This document shows, in pieces, positions 53,764-64,000 of a stretch of 64,000 bases of DNA (positions within the stretch are counted from its first letter, which is position 1; every line of letters starts with the position of its first letter). Source of the DNA: Puccinellia tenuiflora (taxonomy: Eukaryota; Streptophyta; Magnoliopsida; Poales; Poaceae); contig QRDG01000473.1 of NCBI GenBank assembly GCA_012064385.1, forward strand, positions 3,357,092 to 3,421,091, given 5' to 3'. The translations under genes were made by a program, and so were the position numbers. Under the pieces are notes generated by a model that saw nothing but the letters and a program-made list of their open reading frames with translations, was not told the DNA's origin and did no database searches.

Positions 53764-55951
53764 GTCACTGCCATCATCGTGTCCAGACAACACGAACACT
53801 TGATTCGGGGGTCAACGTTTTTTCTCCCTCTCACTTTAGGTTTTGGTATGCATTTGTCCAGCTGAATTGCGGCAGAGATGTCGACAAAAAAATATTTCAC
53901 CCAAGCGGAAGTGCAGTAAGATGATTTAATTGTACCAAGATGGAGATGGTTTTTAGTTTGGTTCAGGTTCAGATATTTTAGGTTCTTCGTGCATATGCCC
54001 AGACCTGCTTATGGTGGCAGTAGGTTTGCAATGATGTTATACTGAAATAGGCTGGTGTTTTTTTTAATGCATCCCTGTGTGACATGGCCCTATGAATAAA
54101 CTCTTCTTTTAGAATGGTAATTATTGCTGGGTAGTGTCTAAATCCACATGGAATTGTATTTAGCTATACTACTGGTCTTTGTTGCTTGGTATACTGATAG
54201 CTAATTATCTGAACATAAACATCTATGAGGTGCACATTAATTACATGAAAAATAGCTTTTGGTATACTGATATCTAATTATCTGACTTCAGGCTGCAAAA
54301 GCATGTGAAAATGGTGCTTCCGAATTATCCCCGCAAGTGATATTTACTTGGATCCGTAGGTTGTATTCTCTCGGAGGCATTCCTCTTGATGCTTTATGTG
54401 TTTCAACATGGATACTTGGTTCCTATTAGTTTACAGGTTATACTGCTGTGTTGAGCAGTTATTAGGTTGTAGCAGATCCTGACAGCTCTATTTGAGCGGG
54501 GAGAGACACCAAGGCAAAAGGGGAAGTTATATGCTATTATGCTCTATATTACTTATCAGAACCATGTCCTTGTGATGGTTGGAGTGACTCGGTTTTTATG
54601 GTTGTGAATGCCTCTTCCATGTACTTCCCCAGTACTGAAGGAACAACACCATCTTACTGTTAATATATCATCTATAATTTGTAGGGAAGAAATAATTCCA
54701 GGTTGGTTTTTCCGTGGTCAGTTGATTCTGCCCTATTTTGTTGCCTGGCCGATAAACATTATGTTGCCGTCACGAGACTGCATGAGCTGGCCACAACGTT
54801 TCCCGCGTGATGGACCAGCGGACATTTGATGATTTTCCTTTGGAGGTTTGTTGCCTTCAAGTATGGCTAGAGCTGATCCAAACAATTTTATTTTAGTTCA
54901 TGAGAATCTGTAGGACTTTTATTATCTCCGAATCGACGCTAATGCTTCTTAGTTCTTACATTTATTTAATTGCAAAAATGTTAATGTTTCTCTATATTGT
55001 ACGACTAGGTGAGCCTCCTCTCCTACATCCTCTGCTCATCTCTTCTTTGACTATTTTTTGATTTAATCCCCACAGATCATCTTCTCTATTTGTACATATG
55101 CTATTTTATCTATTCCTACATGGCGTTTGACGATATTCCAACGAGGTTGCAGGATAGCATTAATCCATGTAATATTGTGCTATGGTTTTTTAAAATAATT
55201 TTGCTTTTCTTGCAATTTATATTTAATGGTCGACATCAGGTTTGCTCGCATTAGGTTCAGAAATTTGGTTTAGATTGTGTGATGCACATATCTGGATTGC
55301 TCTCAATTTGTAAGTTCTTAAATATGAACTGTAGTAGAAGTGTTTGTCATGATAGGCTACAACAGACTAAATGTATGCATTCTTAAGATGTTGTCATGTT
55401 GATCATGTCCACTTTATTGTTCAGTGCGTGGAGTTCAATCAAGAGCTGACCTCCCCAACTATGATGCACCACCACTATGAAGGCATGTAATGCCATGGAC
55501 TGAAAGGTTTGGCTAAGCTGTTGTACGTGTGCTGCCCGCTGTGCCACCGACAGGCCATGCCCGCACTTCTGCGCTTGTGCATCCGCGGCCATGTCCGGTT
55601 GATGGGTTGTGATGTTCCTCTCGCCCGGTGTGTTGCTGTGCGCAGGATGGTCTGGACAGTCCGTTGCTATGCGTCGGGCTACAGCGGCAGATTGTCATAC
55701 GGCCTGCAGAATGCAGATGATGTGTTGCCTGCTTTGGATCACAGATTGAGAAGGTGAGCTGATTAGCTTGATTTCCTCTATTGGATGAAGATGCCCTATT
55801 TTGTGTGATTTGTGCGGTCTCCTCTTGAGCTCTAGACTGTTGTTTGATAGAGCTAGGAAATCATCTGGGCTTAGAATTTTGTGCTACCTTTTTTTTGTGA
55901 GCCAAAGTTCTTGAAACAAATGCGGAGGTTAGATTGGAGTTGGAGCACATG
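53764..55951. other. Intron-like or intergenic DNA
   Basis: The stretch is AT-rich and has no recognised gene. Near-repeat phrases tggtatactgata-ctaattatctga occur at 54190 and 54262. A Cys-rich frame at 55509-55757 ends just before a GTGAGC donor-like site but has no known domain. The block ends at CACTA-4. Confidence 0.4.
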
Positions 55952-56594
55952 CACTAGTAGAAAACAGGCCTTTCACCCTGGGCTTTAGTCGCGGCCGTAT
56001 CTCAACCCGCGACTAATGTTCAGGCCACGTCGCCCCGAAATCGGCGGAACAATTGTCGCGGTTCGTTAGGACCCTTTTGTCCCGGCTTGAGATACAAACC
56101 GGGACAAAAAAGGTCTGCGGCCCTGCTGCGGTAGGTGCCCCCCTTTTGTCGCGGGTCATGTCTCTAACCGGGACTAGAATTCGGCACAATAGTCGCGGCC
56201 TGGTATACGAGCCGCGACAAAAGCTACTGACCCAGCGCCAGGCCATGTTTCGTGGCCTTTGGTGCCGGTTTGTATCTCAAACCGGGACAAAAAGTCTGGC
56301 CCTATATATATGCAGCCCCCTCTTCCCCCTCTCTTGTTTTTTTCTTGGTGGGAAGTGGTGTAGGTTTGTGCTAGTTTTTTTTCTACATATGCACTAGAGG
56401 TGTTCGGTGAAATGCCTGTTAGAGCGATGCCACTTGAGTTCACACAAAACAAACATGATATGAGGTGCCCGAGCCACACTTAAGCTTCCTCCTCTTTGTT
56501 TCCAAGTTTTCTAAAAGGTTAGCAACTACTTTCTCGTTTAGACCACGCGGTACTAATTTTAGCATCGTGATTGCGTTTGATATATAGTTGCATG

Positions 56595-59500
56595 ATGCAG
56601 ATGGGTCACCCATGGATGTACGGTGACCGACGCTCTGGCGCTTATAGAGAAGGCGTGCGTTCTTTTATCGTTGTGGCCGAGGCGAACAAACGGCGGGATG
56701 GTTTTATGTGTTGTCCGTGTGTCGAATGTCGGAATGAGAAGGATTACACTTCCTCAAGAGTCATTCAGAGCCACCTGCTTCGGTCCGGTTTCATGTCCGG
56801 CTATAATGTTTGGACATATCACGGAGAAAGAGGGGTTATGATGGAAGACGGCGATGAAGAAGAGAACGATGATGACAACTACCGATCTATGTTCCCTGAA
56901 TACGCTGATACCGCAATGGAAGACAATGAAGAAGAAGGAGGTGAAGAACGGGCAGCATATGAGCCCGCTGATGATCTTGGTCGGGTCATTTCTGATGCAA
57001 AGCGAGACTGCAACACAGAAAAGGAGAGGTTGCAGTTCGAGCAGATGTTACAGGAACACAACAAATTGTTGTACCCAACTTGTGAAGATGGCCAGAAGAA
57101 GCTGGGTAGCACACTAGAATTGCTGAAGTGGAAGGCAGAGACCGGTGTGACTGACTCGGGATTTGAAAAGTTGCCGGTACTAATGAAGAAGATGCTTTCA
57201 AGAAATAACAAATTGCCCACCACTACGTACGAAGCAAAGAAGCTTGTCTGTCCTCTAGGATTAGACGTGCAGAAGATACATGCATGCCCTAATGACTGCA
57301 TCCTCTACCGTGGTGAGAAGTACGAGAATATGGATAAATGTCCGGTATGCACTGCATTGCGGTATAAGATAAAAAAAGATGACCCTGGTGATGTTGAGGG
57401 CGAGCCACCCAGGAAGAGGGTTCCTGCCAAGGTGATGTACGTGGTATGCTCCTATAATACCACGGTTGAAACGTTTGTTCAGAAACAAATAGCATGCCAA
57501 GTTGTTGCGATGGCACATGGAAGACCGTAAGAAAGATGGGATGTTGAGGCACCCGGCTGATGGTCGGCAGTGGAGAAAAATCGAGAGAGAGTTCCCGGAC
57601 TTTACAGGTGACGCAAGGAACTTATGGTTTGGTCTAAGTACAGATGGCATGAATCCTTTTGGGGAGCAGAGCTGCAGTCACAGCACCTGGCCCGTGACTC
57701 TGTGTATTTACAACCTTCCTCCTTGGTTGTGCATGAAGCGGAAGTTCATTATGATGCCAGTGCTGATCCAAGTGTATCTAAGGCCATTAGTTGATGAACT
57801 TTTATAGTTGTGGGCCGAACCAGGTGTACGTGTGTGGGATGAGCACAAACAGGAGGAATTTGACCTACGAGCGTTGCTGTTCGTAACCATCAATGATTGG
57901 CCTGCACTTAGTAATATTGCAGGACAGACGAACAAAGGATACAGTGCATGCACGCACTGTTTAGATGAGACTGAAAGTATATATCTGGATAAATGTAGGA
58001 AGAATGTGTACCCGTACAATCGTCGTTTTCTTCCGCTCAGGCATTACTTAAGGAAAAAAGGAAAGCATTTCAATGGCAAGGAAGAAACCCGGACGAAGCC
58101 TGTCCCCCGTAGTGTTGCTGATGTATTTGGTATGGTCAAGGATTTAAATATAATCTTTGGAAAGGGTCCTGGCAGAGAACATGTTCCGAACGCTGACGGA
58201 CACGTACCCATGTGGAAGAAGAAATCTATATTTTGGGAGCTAGAATATTGGAAAGTCCATGAGGTCCGCTCTGCAATCGACGTGATGCACCTAACGAAGA
58301 ATCTTTGCGTGAATATTCTAGGCTTCCTGGGCTTGTATGGGAAGTCAAAAGATACACCGGAAGCACGGGAGGACCAGCAACGTCATAAAGGATGAGACGG
58401 CATGCATGCAGGGCAGTTTCAAGGGCCTGCCAGCTACGCTCTTACCAAAGAAGAGAAGGAAATCTTTTTTGAAGTCCTTTTCAGTATCAAGGTCCCGTCT
58501 GGCTTCTCGTCGAATATAAAGGGAATAGTAAATATGAAAGAGAAAAAAATCCAAAACCTAAAGTCTCATGACTGCCACGTGCTTATGACGCAATTGCTTC
58601 CGGTTGCATTGAGGGGAATTCTACCCGAAAATGTTCGACTAGCCATTGTGNNNNNNNNNNNNNNNNNNNNNNNNNNNNNNNNNNNNNNNNNNNNNNNNNN
58701 NNNNNNNNNNNNNNNNNNNNNNNNNNNNNNNNNNNNNNNNNNNNNNNNNNNNNNNNNNNNNNNNNNNNNNNNNNNNNNNNNNNNNNNNNNNNNNNNNNNN
58801 NNNNNNNNNNNNNNNNNNNNNNNNNNNNNNNNNNNNNNNNNNNNNNNNNNNNNNNNNNNNNNNNNNNNNNNNNNNNNNNNNNNNNNNNNNNNNNNNNNNN
58901 NNNNNNNNNNNNNNNNNNNNNNNNNNNNNNNNNNNNNNNNNNNNNNNNNNNNNNNNNNNNNNNNNNNNNNNNNNNNNNNNNNNNNNNNNNNNNNNNNNNN
59001 NNNNNNNNNNNNNNNNNNNNNNNNNNNNNNNNNNNNNNNNNNNNNNNNNNNNNNNNNNNNNNNNNNNNNNNNNNNNNNNNNNNNNNNNNNNNNNNNNNNN
59101 NNNNNNNNNNNNNNNNNNNNNNNNNNNNNNNNCCTAAGATAAAAAGAGCACCAACCAAAATAGTGGTGTCCGCTTTGATGCAACAGATGACAATGGGCAG
59201 AAGGACACATATTATAGACACATAGAGGAGATCTGGGAACTTGACTATGGACCTACTTTTAAGGTCCCTTTGTTTCGGTGCAAATGGGTCAAGCTGACAG
59301 GAGGCGGGGTACATGTAGACCAAAAGTACGGCATGACAACAGTGGATCTCAAAAAGCTTGCATACATGGACGAACCATTCGTCCTAGCGAACGATGTGGC
59401 TCAGGTTTTCTATGTGAAGGACATGTCTACCAAATCGAGAAAAAGAAATCAGCAAAAGAATACATCGTCCGATGAGCCAAAGCGCCACATAGTTCTTTCA

Positions 59501-59662
59501 GGGAAAAGAAACATTGTGGGAGTGGATGACAAGACAGACATGTCAGAAGATTATAATAAGTTTCATGAAATTCCGCCCTTCACAGTGAAAACTGACCCAT
59601 GCATCCTGTTAAATGATGAAGATGCTCCATGGCTACGGGGCAGAAGAAAACCACAACACTAG
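56595..59662 (+). pseudogene. tnp2-type CACTA transposase of CACTA-4, decayed and gapped
   Basis: The start ATGCAGATGGGTCACCC parallels the CACTA-1 copy at 6801. The transposase-associated domain (GHPWMYGDRRSGAYREGVRSFI, CPCVECRN) is followed by LLYPTCEDGQKKLGSTLELLKWKAETG, a CPVC motif, Transposase_21 (LSTDGMNPFGEQ, LCIYNLPPWLCMKRKF, ACTHCLDETES), and after the gap DUF4216 (HIEEIWELDYGPTFKVPLFRCKW) to GRRKPQH and a stop at 59662. Defects relative to the CACTA-1 copy: four extra bases near 57438, TAG in the segment near 57488, TAG for CAG at 57805, a frame change near 58375, and TAA for CAA next to the gap. It is non-functional as sequenced. Confidence 0.88.
58651..59132. other. Assembly gap (482 N)
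   Basis: This run of undetermined bases lies inside the DUF4218 part of tnp2. By comparison with CACTA-1 (about 19590-20290) the true missing length should be near 700 bases, so either the gap size is nominal or the copy has a deletion. Confidence 0.98.
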
Positions 59663-60204
59663 ATAGCGATGTTGGTGATTTGTAATAATGGCTATATGCG
59701 AATACAAACCGTATGTTTTGACTATATGCACCATCGGGATGTATGCATGGAATCTGAATGATTTGTATTCGGTCGATGAACTGAAGGATTTCTAGATAGA
59801 ACAAAACACACGGTATCACCTGCATACAACCCTACTGTGGCTAGAGAGTGCCCGCATATCAAATGCACCATAGGGCGTATGCAGGTGAAACCGTTTGATT
59901 TGTATTCGATCGATGAACTGAATGATCAGAGCGCCTTGCCGCTGCTTGGATCTGACCGAGGGGCATGGCTACCACTTCCACCACCACCACTCCCACCTCC
60001 TCGACAATTCATCATTGTGTCACCCTAATCCAGTGGTTGGATTCAACCTACCCGAGGGCTTGTGTTAGGGAACATGCCAGCGGGTAGACTAAATCCAACC
60101 ATTGGGTTCAGTGGCAAAGGTAGACGCTCGTGTGTGCCGTTTCGATGCAGGGACGTCACTATTTATAGGCGATTAGAAGGTGTACCTGTGAATGAGGTGG
60201 GAGT
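59663..60204. other. CACTA-4 spacer
   Basis: No gene is seen. The stretch corresponds to 10258-10905 of CACTA-2, with repeated gatttgtattcggtcgatgaactga and the phrase ctacccgagggcttgtgttagggaacatgccagcgggtag. Confidence 0.55.
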
Positions 60205-60835
60205 ACAGATCCAACAGCTCACAAGCGCTCTAAAGAAACACACCCCTGATCCAACGGCTCACAAGCGCTTGAAAGAAACACACGATACGTGTGCTTCTTT
60301 AGTCCCGGTTGGTAACACGAACCGGGACTAAAGGCCCTGATCCAACAGCTCACAAGCACTCGAAGGAAACACACGATCCGTGTGCTTCTGATCCAATGGC
60401 TCACAAGCGCTCTAAAGAAACACACCCCATCCAACGGCTCACAAGAGCTTGAAAGAAACACACGATCTGTGTGCTTCTTTAGTCCCGGTTGGTAACACGA
60501 ACCGGGACTAAAGGCCCTGATCCAACAGCTCACAAGCGCTCGAAGGAACACACGATCCGTGTGCTTCTGATCCAACGGCTCACAAGTGCTCTAAAGAAAC
60601 ACACCCCTGATCCAACGGCTCACAAGCGCTTGAAAGAAACACACGATCCGTGTGCTTCTTTAGTCCCTGTGGTAACACGAACCGGTACTAAAGGCCCTGA
60701 TCCAACAGCTCACAAGCGCTCTAAAGAAACACACCCCTGATCCAACAGCTCACAAGCGCTTGAAAGAAACACACGATCCGTGTGCTTCTTTAGTCCCGGT
60801 TGGTAACACGAACCGGTACTAAAGGCCCTGATCAC
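60205..60835. repeat. Hairpin-containing tandem array upstream of PPGW gene
   Basis: About ten units of gatccaacggctcacaagcg with acacgatccgtgtgcttc occur here. Four carry the hairpin TTTAGTCCCGGTTGGT with its complement ACCGGGACTAAAG, and one of these has a base lost (gtccctgtgg). A TATA-like atatatatg follows at 60838. The same design occurs at 10905-11335. Confidence 0.85.
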
Positions 60836-60928
60836 ATATATATGTAGGCTTGGCCGCCATTGCCATATCACATCTAAACTCATATCTGCAACCTCATCAC
60901 TCTTCCATTGACTTAGGTGTCGGCGACG

Positions 60929-61297
60929 ATGTCCATGTTGGACCAGAGGGGCGATGTGCGGGACTGGGCTCCACCGGGCTGGCACTGGGAGTTGCTACCT
61001 TCCGGGATGCGCAGCTTGGTGGGGAATCCGGGTGACGTCGTCGACCCGGATCTTCTGTGGTGGCAGTCGCATGGGCCACGCTCGGTGCAGAGGGAGCCGA
61101 CCTCCAAGGAGGTGGTATGTCGCCGTATCAGGGAGGAGGATGAGCATGCCCGTCGCTACATGTATCTATTGGATAGGCAGTATGACAGTAGGTGGTCGTT
61201 TCTTCAGAGGGTTCCTTCTCACGTGAGCTATGACCTTGTGAGGGTTCCTTCTCTTTGGATGCGCAGCGCCGGCGGCTCAGCACCCGCGGCTCAGTAA
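60929..61297 (+). CDS. PPGW small gene, CACTA-4 copy 1
   Basis: The ORF encodes 122 residues starting MSMLDQRGDVRDWAPPGWHWELL, Trp- and Arg-rich, with RREEDEHARRYMYLLDRQYDSRW-like sequence in the middle. The TATA-like atatatatgtagg lies about 90 bases upstream. The CACTA-2 copy (11467) is the same gene with an early stop. Another member begins at 62017. I do not recognise a domain; the conserved PPGW motif and promoter suggest a small family carried by these transposons. Confidence 0.5.
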   Translation: MSMLDQRGDVRDWAPPGWHWELLPSGMRSLVGNPGDVVDPDLLWWQSHGPRSVQREPTSKEVVCRRIREEDEHARRYMYLLDRQYDSRWSFLQRVPSHVSYDLVRVPSLWMRSAGGSAPAAQ

Positions 61298-62016
61298 CCG
61301 GTCGAAGTTAGTTTCAGAGTCTGTGATCGCCATTGCAGTTCTCTTGTCTGTGATCGTAGTTTAGGTTACTACTTGCTTTTGAAAACTTGCGACCTAAACT
61401 ATCAACTTCCGGAGATGTGTGTGATATTCATGCATATGTATGCAAAATATTGGGTCTCGCTGTTGTCAAATTATCCAGTTATGTCATTCCGTATAAATGA
61501 TTTGTATTCGGTCGATGAACTAGTTACTATCAAATGATCCACTGTTGTCATTGGCTCCAAGATTCAAAAATATGCAAAAAAAATATTAGTTACAATAATT
61601 ATTTTAATTGAAAATGGCAAAATTGTTAATAGTTTGTAGAGTTACAATAATTATTTTATAAAACGGAAAATGGTTTTGGATTACTTATTCAAATTCAAGC
61701 ACTTTTCATGTTGAAAGTTTTCTCAAAAGCCGCGACTAAAACCTAACCGCCGCCCGCACCCACCTTTAGTCGCGGGGCGTGGTTCAACCCATGACTAAAG
61801 ACATGCTTTTAGTCGCGGCTTGAGCCACGCCCCACGATCCGTGTGCTTCTGATCTAACGGCTCAGAAGCGCTCTAAACAAACACACGATCCGTGTGCTTC
61901 CGATCAAACGGCTCACAAGCGCTCAAAGGAAACACTATCCGTGTGCTAGCTTCTTGCCATATCACTATATATATGTAGGTTTGGCCGCCATTGCCATATC
62001 GCATCTAAACTCTTCC
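61298..62016. other. Spacer between PPGW genes with TTTAGTCGCGG repeats
   Basis: AT-rich to 61720, then inverted TTTAGTCGCGG units (61765-61825) and two further cacgatccgtgtgcttc units (61835-61940). ctatatatatgtagg at about 61965 is the TATA-like element of the next gene. Confidence 0.55.
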
Positions 62017-62135
62017 ATGGCTTCCACCGTACTAAGCTACCGTCAGGCGGAGGAGCTTTCCGCCTCGAACTACCCCTGCCCGCCCGGCTACTGCGTCCCC
62101 GCCGGCTGGATGCTGAGCGCCGGAGGCGTGCCGGT
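62017..62135 (+). pseudogene. PPGW small gene, second member, cut by retroelement
   Basis: ATG 62017 opens MASTVLSYRQAEELSASNYP followed by CPPGYCVPAGWMLSAGGVPV, sharing the promoter layout (TATA-like element, ttggccgccattgccatatc leader) and the PPG/GW pattern of the first member. At 62136 the coding stops making sense as a repeat begins. Confidence 0.5.
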
Positions 62136-64000
62136 TGTAACGCCCCAAAGATCGGTACTATGCAGATTTGAGCGCTTACCGCCAAATCCGCATAATACGA
62201 TCCTAAAGGACGCCCACCAGGCATAACGTGCACGTCGTAAACACACACGTTATGCGGGTTGGAATTGTGATAACATTACAACAGTTCTCGATGGAACCCA
62301 CAAAAGAACATATATACAACAACGACTTACCGAGTCAAGAACAAAGATACAATACAAAGATCCAAATAACAACGGAAGCGGGTAGCGTCAGCTACGGACA
62401 AGAAACAAATTGGACTAAGAGTCCTGAAGATAAACGAAGGCACCATATCCCTGCCCAGGCCAAGCCGGAGGGATTCCCAAGCTAACGTTGTCAGACTTCA
62501 AACCTGTTGGCTGCATTGGAATAGCAGCCCGAAGGGGTCATACTAGTAGAAGTACTGGCAAGTAATACTAACAAGATATCAAAGCTGGAATTCCGGGGAA
62601 AGGGTTAGCGATTGAGGTGGAGGCAAGCAGCACTATACAACTTATAGAGACACGCTACAACTTTCGTCTACTAGAGAGGAGGTAAGAGAGCGCATAGGTA
62701 ACCAACTATGCTAACACCAAACATACCCAGCCAATTCCTTACCAGCTCGTTTATCCTACGAGCAGCAAGCCCAAAGGCACTCACACAGTTGGCAATTTTA
62801 TATTTTATTATTGAAGTAGCTCTATCTTACTAATCAATTTATTAAAATCAGGTGTAAGTTGTCTATGATCTTGTTAGCCAACATCATCACCAAGTCGTCC
62901 ATAACCGGGACACGGCTTTTCGAAAAGATTTAACCCTGCAGGGGTGCACAAATGTAACCACACGCACTTCAACCCTTCGTTGCCATGCAATTAGCACACT
63001 TCCGGGGTATGCTGGCAGGGTGTCCGACGCTACACTTTCCTTCACTACCACACAAGTCCAGGGAACCACCTAGCTAAGTCTGACCCACCTTGAAAGTCCG
63101 GCCGAAGCTCGAGGTGGACTTAGCCGATGCGAGGACGGTGTCGGGAGGGAACACTCATACGATTGCCCCTCCTTCCACATGCGATAAACGCCACGTGCCG
63201 CAAGCCTACCGTAAGTAACCATCATCGTATCGGAGGCAGTCCCATCCGTACCTGCAACAAAATAATAAAGCGCCGCGCAAAAGCAAACACCCGAACTAAG
63301 TTGTGGCGCCCTGGACAAGGCTGCAGATCCGGTACTAGGTCGAGGGGAGTCCCATTTCCTCCCACATGTGGGTAGTGCGCTCAATCTTGGATCAGAGGAC
63401 AAGAACTCGGGTCCTAGGCGACACTAGCAGAACAAATCATCACGATTGGCCTTCCGCCGGTGCCTTATCTTTATTAATTATATCCCATCGCCAAACATTA
63501 TAGATTATCATGTGAATTTAACCCAACTATCATATTAAAGCAAGACTAGCTAAAGATAGCAAGACTCGAGCAAGACAAGCTAAGCATGCGCTACGACTCG
63601 CAGGGCCAACAAGGTAACAAGCAACAGGGTAATAGGATGTGGGGTGGGGCATATCATGGCTGCAAGGTAAACATGCAAATAGGATCGAGACACAAGCATC
63701 GCAATATAAGGCTAGCAAGGAACAAAAGATAGGACGAGTGAGAGACAGAAATCAACAAAGATAGCAAGTGAGTATCACTTGCCTGCATTCCGGTAGAGGT
63801 AGCAGAACATGTCGTTGCTCACATCAACTCAACGGCCTATCCTGAAGAAGCAACGAACACTGGGCAACGGAAAAGATGCATTTTACTACTACGGAAAAAG
63901 AAGCGGCATGTTGATGCAATGCATGCATGACATGGCAAGACATGAGAGATGCTTCTTATCAAATTAAACGGAACCGAGATTCCGACATATAATTATAGGG
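62136..64000 (-). repeat. Probable long LTR of a retrotransposon, truncated
   Basis: From tgtaacgccccaaagatcgg at 62136 the sequence differs abruptly from CACTA-4. On the minus strand this edge reads ...GCGTTACA, a plausible LTR end. The 1.86 kb to the window edge is noncoding on both strands and contains gggacacggcttttcgaaaagatttaaccctgcagggg, a phrase I associate with grass retroelement repeats without being able to name the family. ccggt precedes the edge and would be the target duplication if an LTR element inserted here. Confidence 0.42.

Larger units (their letters stand above)
55952..62135 (+). mobile_element. CACTA-4: CACTA element, right end not seen
   Basis: The left end is CACTAGTAGAAAACAGGCC, identical to CACTA-1, followed by hairpin repeats of the AACCGGGAC type to about 56300. 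Content: decayed tnp2, spacer, hairpin-array promoters and two PPGW genes. At 62136 another repeat cuts into the second PPGW gene, so the right terminus and target duplication are beyond the window. The bases before the left end are atg. Unlike CACTA-1 it has no small coiled-coil gene before tnp2. Confidence 0.85.

Noticed and set aside
60205..60835. Regularly spaced repeats resembling a CRISPR array
   Set aside because: The units are variable, lie in a plant transposon and contain hairpins of subterminal type; no spacers of uniform length and no cas genes are present.
62887..63402. Short minus-strand frames near the right edge
   Set aside because: No known domain, and the region looks like noncoding LTR sequence.

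Overview
The window is nuclear DNA from a large-genome grass, most likely a pooid of the wheat/barley type. The evidence is layered nesting of CACTA transposons with CACTAGTAGAAAA ends, Copia and Gypsy LTR retrotransposons, Stowaway, Tourist and Mutator-type MITEs, GC-rich cereal-style exons and plant splice sites. There is no operon structure and there are no bacterial signals. I saw no tRNA or rRNA genes. Only one intact host protein gene is visible, plus an orphan first exon of a second.

Layout. 1-5050: Copia element on the minus strand with a 130-bp LTR, a tRNA-Met-type primer site, a frameshifted gag and a long open pol frame that leaves the window. 5403-23345: CACTA-1 (target duplication AAC), whose tnp2 transposase gene is split at 7469 by CACTA-2 (7470-18187, target duplication GCA). 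CACTA-2 is composite. It carries a captured DEDD-type 3'-5' exonuclease, a small coiled-coil/tail-anchor gene, a short PPGW-type ORF, and a second transposon gene that ends in an Ulp1-like protease. 23346-30532: old intergenic DNA with a LINE remnant, a 150-bp-TIR Mutator-like element, MITEs and diverged local duplications. 30533-40511: gag-only Gypsy-type LTR element on the minus strand (target duplication GTGCC) containing CACTA-3 (36965-38548, target duplication GAG). 40512-45040: hAT-like remnant with a non-LTR insertion, then a minus-strand retroposon with a tRNA-like SINE head. 45301-46275: intact single-exon trihelix (GT-3-like) transcription factor. 46276-52800: downstream DNA with five TIR elements. 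53011-53315: first exon of a 2-oxoglutarate/Fe(II) dioxygenase. 55952-62135: CACTA-4, with a decayed tnp2 interrupted by a 482-base N gap and two PPGW-type small genes. 62136-64000: a further repeat, probably a minus-strand LTR, truncated by the window.

How the parts relate. The CACTA copies belong to one related family and have lost complementary parts. CACTA-1 keeps tnp2 and the protease end of the second gene. The interior of CACTA-2 keeps the whole second gene but has lost tnp2. CACTA-4 keeps tnp2 and the PPGW genes. All tnp2 copies seen here carry stops or frameshifts, so none looks autonomous. The captured exonuclease gene, the tail-anchored small protein and the hairpin-array promoters of the PPGW genes are the least ordinary content. 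The trihelix gene is the only locus I would expect to make a normal host protein.
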